Shown: positions 1 through 6,126 of the stretch, piece after piece
How positions within the stretch are numbered: position 1 is the first letter of the stretch
Layout of the letters: each line of letters opens with the position of its first letter
NCBI GenBank assembly: GCA_030523385.1
Contig: JAUNIV010000100.1
Span: 1 to 7,692 of the forward strand
From: Bacteroidales bacterium
GTDB lineage: Bacteria > Bacteroidota > Bacteroidia > Bacteroidales > Bacteroidaceae
Direction of reading: 5' to 3'
Length of the DNA stretch: 7,692 nucleotides
The notes under the pieces: model-generated
Told to the model about the DNA's origin: nothing
Database searches by the model: none
The model's input: only the letters and a program-made list of their open reading frames with translations
Program-made: the position numbers and the translations under genes

Positions 1-787
1 CTTTTTCTGCAATGAGCTTGTCACGCATCATGATGGCTGTATCACGATTCTCTATCGCTTGGAAAAATTCATCCTCTACATTCATATCTTGGCGTAATTT
101 GGAATCTGAAGCGGCTGCCAACAAACGACGGAGGATGTACATCATTTCCTCATCACCTGCATATTGATCCTCATCCAAGGTAAGTACCTGGCGGTTGTAA
201 CGGTCTTTCATTGTTTGGTCGAATACACTCAATACTTTTTCCAACCGGTTGTTCACTTGGCCGCGCAATAAAGGAATCTGCACGATGATGCTATCATGAA
301 CCAAACTATCCACAAAGGGATCCGGCAGACCTCTGAAAACTTCTGTGCCGTTGTAATCGAAAGACTTGTGGCTGACATACAGAACAGGTTCTTCAATGCC
401 TCCTACACGATGTCCCAACAGATAAACGGCTACCATCGGGATGGCATAACCATCTCGGTTGTTTTCCGAAGGGATATTTTCCGGATTGGCATATTGTGCA
501 CCCAAATACTGGCGAAAACGTAATGTCTCCGTTTCCAGCCATGTTTTCTGAAGTTCTATAAGGATTAAGTGCCGACTTCCGTCTGCTTCCTTCACTTGCG
601 CACCGAAATCGATACGAAACATGGAAATCTTGTCTCTTGAACCATTGGTGTATTCATGACGGCGGACGTGTACTTCCACTACTTCCTTTTTCAACAGGGC
701 GGAAAGTAAAGTCCGTGCAATACGCTCATCCTCGATGAGGTATTTGAATACGGAGTCATAGATAGGATTGGCTATATGTATCATCAT
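1..787 (-). CDS. Rpn-like PD-(D/E)XK nuclease family transposase, partial (C-terminus cut by window edge)
   Basis: An open frame of 262 codons reads leftward without a stop until it leaves the window. It starts MMIHIANPIYDSVFKYLIED, which is typical of the Rpn / 'PD-(D/E)XK nuclease family transposase' proteins abundant in Bacteroides. The nuclease core is visible: the D-x-x-F-K opening at residues 11-15, Asp60 in FRIDF, and Glu78-x-Gln80 in LIELQK, the D...ExQ version of the PD-(D/E)XK site used by Rpn proteins. The stretch PDPFVDSLVHDSIIVQIP (about 155-172) is also characteristic as I recall the family. The last visible part (235-262) is highly charged and helical (RDTAIMMRDKLIAEK), and probably leads into the C-terminal coiled coil usual in these proteins. 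E. coli RpnA is known to promote RecA-independent recombination, and related proteins have been linked to defence; the role here is inferred. Two adjacent ATGs (787 and 784) are both possible starts. The gene is divergent from the nuclease-helicase. Confidence 0.86.
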   Translation of the reverse strand, partial: MMIHIANPIYDSVFKYLIEDERIARTLLSALLKKEVVEVHVRRHEYTNGSRDKISMFRIDFGAQVKEADGSRHLILIELQKTWLETETLRFRQYLGAQYANPENIPSENNRDGYAIPMVAVYLLGHRVGGIEEPVLYVSHKSFDYNGTEVFRGLPDPFVDSLVHDSIIVQIPLLRGQVNNRLEKVLSVFDQTMKDRYNRQVLTLDEDQYAGDEEMMYILRRLLAAASDSKLRQDMNVEDEFFQAIENRDTAIMMRDKLIAEK

Positions 788-813
788 TGCTGCATTCTTT
801 TTTGTCTTCTTTG

Positions 814-821
814 CAAAGTTA
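814..821 (-). promoter_or_regulatory. Bacteroides-type -7 element for the Rpn-like gene
   Basis: Read on the minus strand this is TAACTTTG, an exact match to the Bacteroides -7 consensus TAnnTTTG. It lies 26 nt before the ATG at 787 and would give a leader of about 15-20 nt that is purine-rich (AAGAAGACAAAAAAGAATG). No clear TTG is visible at the usual -33 distance, so the call rests on the -7 box and its position. Confidence 0.5.
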
Positions 822-897
822 TGAAATCTATTTCAAATAAGTTCATCTTGAAAGGAAACATCCCCAGAATTCTTGATATTTATCTCATTTTTAACAC

Positions 898-963
898 TCG
901 GCCGTATTGATTATGTGTGGCTTCATGGTTAAGGTCTGCCCTAATCAATGAAATATTGGCCGA
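898..963. repeat. Imperfect inverted repeat (two-part dyad) in the divergent intergenic region
   Basis: An inner perfect 8-bp inverted repeat (ATTGATTA at 906-913, TAATCAAT at 942-949) is enclosed by an outer perfect 6-bp one (TCGGCC at 898-903, GGCCGA at 958-963). An asymmetric internal loop of 2 and 8 nt separates them, and the terminal loop is 28 nt. There is no T-run after it on the plus strand. It could be an RNA structure in a leader transcript or a protein-binding dyad for the divergent genes; the sequence does not decide which. Confidence 0.45.
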
Positions 964-1092
964 TTCATTCGCCAGATTACTTGCAGATGTCGAGAATTTT
1001 TATGAATATTGCATTATCAGCGTTTGCCGGCGGGATTGGCGGACCAGTAAGCACAGTGACATTATGAATAAGAAATCTGTTATCTGAATGAT

Positions 1093-4000
1093 ATGAACGA
1101 AGAAATAGCTGAGTATTACGAAGAACTTTACATACTATGTACGGATGAATTTCACCCTTTGAAAAAAAAATATCAAAGGATGAAAAACTTTTTTCAAAGG
1201 GTAATATGTAGCATAACAAAGGGTGAAATTTTGCAGACCACCGATTTGGCCGCACGCATCAACTATGTATCCGTGCAATGCGGACTGGACGTGAGGGAAC
1301 AAAACAGCCTGCATACCTTCCGGCTTACCTCCAATGCCGTGTTGAACCACCGTAAGCAACCCGTGCAGGAAGAGTTTTTGCGCGACCTTCGTGCCGTGGC
1401 GCTTGCCTGCCGGAAGCTGCTCGGACAGGAACTTCCGGCTAAACTCATGGCTGTGCTTCCTCCGCCCATGCCGGAACAACCTGCAAAAAGAGAAAAGCAA
1501 GAGCGCATCCGCCGCCTTCGGGTATGCTTTGATTATGCCGATGACGATTTCCTGTATGTGCATCCCGTAGATAAGGTGGAGGATGAAGCCATTCGGGTGG
1601 CATGGCATAAGCCGGGTGTCAACGAAGAGTTTACCGAAACGGTGGAATTGTTGTGGCGTCATGCGCAGCTCAATCTGTTGGATGTGACGGTGGATGCAGA
1701 GGGCATCTACACTCCCGGCTTCATCGTGCTGGAACCCGACTATCTGATAGACATCAGCTCGCTCGCCGAATGTTACAAAGACTACGGAAGCCACCCCGCC
1801 AACTACCTTTTGAGCCGGTTGGTGCCGATAGACAATGCCCGTCCTCTGTTGTTGGGAAACATTGCCAACCTCTTTCTGGACGAATGGATCTATGCTGCCG
1901 ATGGCGAGGAACCGGACTACATAGCTTGCATGAAGAAGGCTTTCCGCCAATATCCCATCGAATTGGCAGCCTGCGAGGAGCTGCGTGACCCGACCAAAGA
2001 AAAGGAGTTTGCCAAAGACTGCCGTATGCACTTTGAACACATCCGGGAAACCATCCAACACACTTTCCTCCAATCGGGCTATGACTTGAACAAGCAAGAT
2101 GCCGTGCTCGAACCTTCCTACATCTGCGAGGCATTGGGCATACAGGGACGTCTGGACTACATGCAACGCGATATGAGCAGCTTCATCGAAATGAAGTCGG
2201 GCAAGGCAGACGAGTATGCCATGAAGGGAAAGATAGAACCGAAAGAGAATAACCGGGTGCAAATGTTGCTTTATATGGCCGTACTGGAGTATAGCATGGG
2301 ACAAGACCGCCGCCGCGTTCATCCTTACTTGTTTTATACCCGCTATCCGTTACTTTATCCGGCACGGGCATCGTGGGCACAAGTGCGCAGGGTGATTAAT
2401 CTGAGAAACCGCATTGTGGCAACGGAGTATGGGGTACAGCTTCATAACCATCCCGACTTCACCCGGCAGGTGTTGGAGCAAGTCTCTCCCGGGGTGCTCA
2501 ATGAAAAGCATCTGCAAGGCAGGTTTTGGGAACAGTATCTGAAGCCTTCCATCACCGGATTCAGAGAGAAACTGCTGGCATTGACTTCGTTGGAACAGAC
2601 TTATTTCTATACGCTTTATAATTTCATAACGAAGGAACTATACACCTCGAAGTCGGGCGATGTGGATTATGAAAGGCGTTCGGTTGCTTCTGCTTTGTGG
2701 CTGAGTACTTTGGACGAGAAAAGGGAAGCCGGAGAGATTCTGTATGACCTTCGGATAACGGAGAATTGTGCCGCCCAACCGCATAAGGCTTATGTGACAC
2801 TGGCCATCCCGTCGTATGACGAAGAAAGTGTCTTGCCCAATTTCCGTGCCGGAGATGTGGTCGTGTTGTATGCACGCAACCGGGCAACGGACAATGTGAC
2901 CAACAAGATGGTCATCAAAGGAAACATAGAGCAGATTACGGAGCAGGAGATTCGCATCAGGCTGCGTGCCGCCCAACGGAATCCCCGGATATTTTCTGCC
3001 GATAGCTGCTATGCGGTGGAGCATGACTTCATGGATGCTACGTTCCGGAGCATGTACATGGGGTTATCGGCATTCTTGAATGCGAATGCCGAACGCAGGC
3101 AGCTGTTGTTGGGACAGCGTCCGCCTTGCTTCGATGCTGATTGGGAAGCGGACATATCTCGTGCGACAGATGATTTTGAACGGGTGGCACTGAAAGCAGA
3201 GGCGGCTCGTGATTACTTTCTGCTGGTAGGCCCGCCGGGTACGGGCAAGACTTCGCGGGCTTTGCGTCGCATGGTGGAGCGTTTTTATGCAAACTCTTCG
3301 CAGCAAATATTGTTGTTGGCCTATACCAACCGGGCGGTAGATGAAATCTGCCAGTCGATTGCTTCCATTGCACCTGCCATAGATTACATACGGGTGGGCA
3401 GCGAACTGTCTTGCGATACCCGTTTCCGCGACAAGCTGTTGGAAAACACTTTGGCAGAGTGCAACAATCGCCGCGAAGTGCTTGCGCGTATGTCGGCTTG
3501 CCGGGTATATGTGGGCACGGTAGCCTCTATCGCTGCCAAAACCGAACTGTTCAAGTTAAAGCATTTCGATGTAGCCATTGTCGATGAGGCTACGCAGATA
3601 TTAGAACCGCAATTATTGGGCATACTCTGTGCCAAATCGGCCGACGGGCGGAATGCAGTAGATAAATTTGTGCTGATAGGAGACCATAAGCAATTACCCG
3701 CAGTGGTGTTGCAAGGCAGTGAGCAGTCTGAAGTGCACAACGAGGGTTTGCGTGCGGCAGGACTCTTCAACCTGAAAGACTCCCTGTTTGAGCGGCTTTA
3801 TCGCTTTCATGGGAAGGATGCAGATAGCCGTGCCGTGGATATGCTTTGCCGTCAGGGACGTATGCATCCGGGAGTGGCCGCCTTTCCCAATCGGGAGTTT
3901 TATGCAGGCAGGTTGACGTCATTGGATCTTCCTCATCAACGGGAGCATATAGAATGTCCGGTACGGTTCATTCCTTCGGAGCGTGATTTGGACAGTACTT

Positions 4001-4425
4001 CGGGCAAGACCAACCGGAGTGAGGCTCGCATCGTGGCAGGACTGGCCAAAGACCTATACCTTATATATAAGGAGAGGTTCGACCCCAACCGTACATTAGG
4101 TATCATTACCCCCTACCGCAGCCAGATAGCCTTGATACGAAAGGAACTTCACGCATGGGGCATTCCGGCTTTGGACAACATCTCTGTCGATACCGTGGAG
4201 CGTTATCAGGGAAGCGAGCGCGATGTCATTGTGTATTCCTTTTGTGTGAATTACCTCTATCAGTTGCAGTTCCTCTCCAACCTGACCGAAGAAGATGGCG
4301 TACAGATAGACCGTAAGCTGAATGTGGCGCTTACCCGCGCACGTAAGCAGCTTTTCATTACGGGAGTGCCCGGCATCTTGTGTCATAATCCTATCTATCA
4401 TAAGCTGTTGGAGGCCATATATTAG
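1093..4425 (+). CDS. PD-(D/E)XK nuclease fused to SF1 (UPF1/DNA2-type) helicase
   Basis: This 1110-residue protein probably unwinds and cleaves nucleic acid, like Dna2. Residues 1-200 match no domain I recognise. A Cas4/RecB-type nuclease spans about 215-450: ISSLAECYKDYGSHP near 221-235, GRLD with Asp355, Glu366-x-Lys368 in FIEMKSG, and Gln390xxxTyr394 in QMLLY. Motif I reads GNIAN (255-259), with Asn where RecB/Cas4/Dna2 proteins usually have His. I see no four-cysteine iron-sulfur pattern. A beta-barrel-like segment (565-640) resembles the 1B insert of UPF1/IGHMBP2 helicases. The helicase is complete: Walker A GPPGTGKT (713-720), Ia LAYTNRAVDEI, Walker B with DEAT (831-834), III GDHKQLPAVV (863-872), IV QGRMHPGVAAF (921-931), V VDTVERYQGSERDVIVYS (1032-1049), VI NVALTRARKQLF (1077-1088). 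The ATG at 1093 is the first in frame after an upstream TAA at 1069. A single-gene unit is likely. A repair or defence role is inference. Confidence 0.93.
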   Translation: MNEEIAEYYEELYILCTDEFHPLKKKYQRMKNFFQRVICSITKGEILQTTDLAARINYVSVQCGLDVREQNSLHTFRLTSNAVLNHRKQPVQEEFLRDLRAVALACRKLLGQELPAKLMAVLPPPMPEQPAKREKQERIRRLRVCFDYADDDFLYVHPVDKVEDEAIRVAWHKPGVNEEFTETVELLWRHAQLNLLDVTVDAEGIYTPGFIVLEPDYLIDISSLAECYKDYGSHPANYLLSRLVPIDNARPLLLGNIANLFLDEWIYAADGEEPDYIACMKKAFRQYPIELAACEELRDPTKEKEFAKDCRMHFEHIRETIQHTFLQSGYDLNKQDAVLEPSYICEALGIQGRLDYMQRDMSSFIEMKSGKADEYAMKGKIEPKENNRVQMLLYMAVLEYSMGQDRRRVHPYLFYTRYPLLYPARASWAQVRRVINLRNRIVATEYGVQLHNHPDFTRQVLEQVSPGVLNEKHLQGRFWEQYLKPSITGFREKLLALTSLEQTYFYTLYNFITKELYTSKSGDVDYERRSVASALWLSTLDEKREAGEILYDLRITENCAAQPHKAYVTLAIPSYDEESVLPNFRAGDVVVLYARNRATDNVTNKMVIKGNIEQITEQEIRIRLRAAQRNPRIFSADSCYAVEHDFMDATFRSMYMGLSAFLNANAERRQLLLGQRPPCFDADWEADISRATDDFERVALKAEAARDYFLLVGPPGTGKTSRALRRMVERFYANSSQQILLLAYTNRAVDEICQSIASIAPAIDYIRVGSELSCDTRFRDKLLENTLAECNNRREVLARMSACRVYVGTVASIAAKTELFKLKHFDVAIVDEATQILEPQLLGILCAKSADGRNAVDKFVLIGDHKQLPAVVLQGSEQSEVHNEGLRAAGLFNLKDSLFERLYRFHGKDADSRAVDMLCRQGRMHPGVAAFPNREFYAGRLTSLDLPHQREHIECPVRFIPSERDLDSTSGKTNRSEARIVAGLAKDLYLIYKERFDPNRTLGIITPYRSQIALIRKELHAWGIPALDNISVDTVERYQGSERDVIVYSFCVNYLYQLQFLSNLTEEDGVQIDRKLNVALTRARKQLFITGVPGILCHNPIYHKLLEAIY
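1148..1230. repeat. Cluster of four CAAAGGGTGAAA-like repeats, one inverted, with two overlapping 14-bp perfect inverted repeats
   Basis: The minus strand of 1148-1167 reads TTTTTTCAAAGGGTGAAATT. The first 14 bases recur exactly on the plus strand at 1189-1202, and the last 14 recur exactly at 1217-1230. A looser copy (CAAAGGATGAAAAA) lies at 1174-1187. The plus-strand CAAAGG cores start at 1174, 1195 and 1217, so they are 21 and 22 bp apart, about two helical turns. As RNA, arm 1154-1167 can pair with 1189-1202 (loop 21 nt), or 1148-1161 can pair with 1217-1230 (loop 55 nt). The two pairings share bases and exclude each other. All of it lies inside the helicase gene, codons 19-46. Confidence 0.75.
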
Positions 4426-4458
4426 GGAAAGCCCTACCGAAGAGTAGGGAATTTCCTT
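4424..4458 (+). terminator. Hairpin immediately after the nuclease-helicase stop, probable terminator
   Basis: Starting at the stop codon, GGAAA (4426-4430) pairs with TTTCC (4452-4456), and CCCTAC (4432-4437) pairs with GTAGGG (4444-4449) around the loop CGAAGA. A 1x2 internal loop lies between the two stems, and further A-U and G-U pairs at the base can include the end of the stop codon. The following bases are only moderately T-rich (TTGGGAGTATCTTTT), so intrinsic termination may be incomplete. Confidence 0.5.
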
Positions 4459-4488
4459 TGGGAGTATCTTTTCCCCTCCTTATTTTTG
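4457..4488 (+). promoter_or_regulatory. Bacteroides-type promoter for the M48-like gene
   Basis: The -33 element TTTG (4457-4460) and the -7 element TATTTTTG (4481-4488, matching TAnnTTTG) are separated by 20 nt, which fits the Bacteroides housekeeping promoter. Transcription would start near 4495 and leave an A-rich leader of about 15 nt before the ATG at 4510. This shows the M48-like gene has its own promoter despite lying only 84 bp after the helicase gene. Confidence 0.75.
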
Positions 4489-4509
4489 TAGTGTCAAAAA
4501 TTGAACACT

Positions 4510-6018
4510 ATGAAACGAATTGTTTGCTCTATTTTATGGTTCCTATGGGGATGCAGCTGCCTGTTGGCCCAACACCGGCAGTTGAGTCCGGTAGTAAACG
4601 TCAAAGGCGTTTTCTGCAAAGATTATGAAGAGGTGAAGAAAGGAACTCCGTTTGTATTGCAAAGAGTAGTGAAGCTCAAAAAGGTTTCGACTCCCCAAAC
4701 TCCCCGTACACTGGCAGTGCTGATAGTCAATGGCATCCAGGTGGGATTATCTATGGATGATATTGATGTACTGAGCTTCCAGCCGGAAGACAAGAATTCT
4801 TTTTGGCAGAGCAAACAGCTTTCCAACGGATTGATTTCCTATTATGAAAGGAAAGGGTATCAGGAGGAACTGCGTAGGGAGCAGTCGCAGGAAGCCAATG
4901 AATATTTAAGGGAACTGGAACAGTCTCAACTGTTTTATGAGGATGCAGCGATAGAGGATTATCTTCAATGTTTGCTGTTGTCCATCGCTCCGGAACAGAT
5001 GGCGGTGGCCAGAGAGGTTTTGCCGCAAGTGCGTGTATTGAAGTCGTCATCGCCCGATATGTTTATGCTGTCCAACAATACGTTGTTGGTCTCTACCGGC
5101 ATGTTGGCTACATTGGATTCGGAAGACGAACTCTATGCCATGCTTTCGCGCGAAGTAGCCCACTATGTATTGGACCATGCCATCATCACAGTGAATAAGA
5201 ATGTAGCCCGTGCGCGGCGTGCCGAGTTTTGGGGAGCAGTGTTGGATGGTCTGGCAGCAGCCACCGAAGAGATCTTGTATGAACGATATGACTATTACGT
5301 GCCCGGATTGGTCTTTGCTGCCAATGATGTAGTCCAGGCGTTAGTTAATGAAAGCATCATCAATCGTATGGGTCTGGATTATTCGGTCCGTCAGGAAGAA
5401 GAGGCCGATAAGGTGGCCATGCAGTTCATGGAACTGATGGGAAAGGACAGCAGGGCTTTGGTTTCGGCACTGGCCAAGATTAATGCCTACTACGCACCTA
5501 TGGAAAGGGAAAAACTGCCCCAATATGCCTCTCTGCCGGACAGACTGGAACGGATGGGAGAGGTGAAACCTTTAGAAGAAGACCGTATTTATCTGAAAAA
5601 GACTTCGGGAGTAGTGAGCTATGAGGCAGCCCAGCAGGATTACAACAAGGATTATAAGGAATCAAGACGCATTGCAACCAAGAATATAGAGAACGGGATG
5701 GCCTGTTCAGACGATTATTTGATGGTGGCCCGAAGCATCATGAAACTGTCTAATACACCGGAGAGCAACGAAGAATGCCTGACCTATTTAGAAAAGGCGG
5801 ACGAAACATCCAAGACGGAGAACCTGAACATCTGTAAAATGAAGATATTGCTGTTGCTTCGTCAGAACAAGCAGATGGATGCCATGGATTTGCTGCATCG
5901 GTATCAGGATTTGCTGAATGCCATGTTCCAACAGCCGCATAGTGAAGAAGACGCCCGGTGGATTTCTGCCGAACACTCGTGGGCCGATAAGTTATTGGAA
6001 AGGATATGTATCATATAA
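4510..6018 (+). CDS. Secreted M48-like metallopeptidase homologue with degenerate zinc motif (REVAH)
   Basis: This is a 502-residue exported protein. The start is the ATG at 4510; a TTG at 4501 is in frame but lies very close to the predicted transcription start. Residues 1-21 (MKRIVCSILWFLWGCSCLLAQ) form a signal peptide with a likely cleavage near LLA-Q; the WGC step is a poor lipobox. Residues about 20-150 form a Bacteroides-style N-terminal region with a charged helix (115-140). The M48 (Ste24/HtpX/Oma1-like) core spans about 150-350. The helix that should carry HExxH reads LSREVAHYVLDHA, with Arg214 in place of the first zinc-ligand His; Glu215 and His218 remain. The third-ligand motif ExxAD is intact (Glu296 to Asp300, in QEEEADKVAMQFM). 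The SLPDRLERMGE segment near 342-352 resembles the S-x-P-x-x-x-x-R-x element of M48 proteins. Residues 390-495 are helical and TPR-like. It acts in the envelope, possibly as an inactive or altered protease. Confidence 0.82.
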   Translation: MKRIVCSILWFLWGCSCLLAQHRQLSPVVNVKGVFCKDYEEVKKGTPFVLQRVVKLKKVSTPQTPRTLAVLIVNGIQVGLSMDDIDVLSFQPEDKNSFWQSKQLSNGLISYYERKGYQEELRREQSQEANEYLRELEQSQLFYEDAAIEDYLQCLLLSIAPEQMAVAREVLPQVRVLKSSSPDMFMLSNNTLLVSTGMLATLDSEDELYAMLSREVAHYVLDHAIITVNKNVARARRAEFWGAVLDGLAAATEEILYERYDYYVPGLVFAANDVVQALVNESIINRMGLDYSVRQEEEADKVAMQFMELMGKDSRALVSALAKINAYYAPMEREKLPQYASLPDRLERMGEVKPLEEDRIYLKKTSGVVSYEAAQQDYNKDYKESRRIATKNIENGMACSDDYLMVARSIMKLSNTPESNEECLTYLEKADETSKTENLNICKMKILLLLRQNKQMDAMDLLHRYQDLLNAMFQQPHSEEDARWISAEHSWADKLLERICII

Positions 6019-6054
6019 AGTGATTCTTGCAACACTAAGACTAAACAAAAGAAT

Positions 6055-6097
6055 TGTGCCGATAGCAGGGGCTTTGCAGCCTTACGCTTTCGGCACA
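6055..6097. terminator. Long hairpin between convergent genes, probable bidirectional terminator
   Basis: TGTGCCGA (6055-6062) and TCGGCACA (6090-6097) pair perfectly. After a T-T mismatch, AGC (6064-6066) pairs with GCT (6086-6088), and GGCT (6070-6073) pairs with AGCC (6078-6081) around TTGC. The minus-strand exit is U-rich (ATTCTTTTGTTT), suiting the MFS gene. The plus-strand exit (TTCTCTTTCTGTCTC) is less so. It sits between the stop codons at 6018 and 6127, where both genes converge. Confidence 0.72.
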
Positions 6098-6126
6098 TTC
6101 TCTTTCTGTCTCAATATATTAACCTT

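Larger units (their letters stand above)
788..1092. other. Divergent intergenic region between Rpn-like gene and nuclease-helicase
   Basis: This is a 305-bp non-coding region between two divergently transcribed genes. It holds the minus-strand -7 element near 814-821 and an imperfect dyad at 898-963. I could not find a TAnnTTTG box on the plus strand to serve the helicase gene, and the bases before its ATG at 1093 contain no good Shine-Dalgarno sequence. A 39-codon plus-strand frame (948-1067) crosses it but has no support beyond being open. I see no tRNA or mobile-element end. Confidence 0.6.

Noticed and set aside
296..523. 75-codon plus-strand frame
   Set aside because: Shadow of the Rpn-like gene, whose minus-strand frame is continuous and matches a known family.
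1088..1096. Overlapping minimal frame ATGATATGA at the helicase start
   Set aside because: Two codons and a stop; chance occurrence is likely and there is no ribosome binding site to suggest coupling.
1148..1230. CRISPR array or invertible promoter
   Set aside because: Units are only about 12-20 bp with 21-22 bp spacing, one is inverted, and they encode a normal part of the helicase N-terminus. Inverting the 55-nt loop would disrupt the reading frame's sequence without moving a promoter.
977..1255. 92-codon minus-strand frame crossing the helicase start
   Set aside because: It overlaps the true start of the helicase and the repeat cluster; no family resemblance and no promoter.
1135..2322. 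395-codon open frame on the minus strand inside the nuclease-helicase gene
   Set aside because: Its codons are exactly in register with the sense codons, so it stays open simply because TTA, CTA and TCA are rarely used in the sense gene. The product resembles nothing and the sense frame has clear domains.
4501..4509. TTG at 4501 as start of the M48-like gene
   Set aside because: It lies only a few bases from the predicted transcription start, and the ATG at 4510 directly begins a normal signal peptide (MKRIVCSILW).
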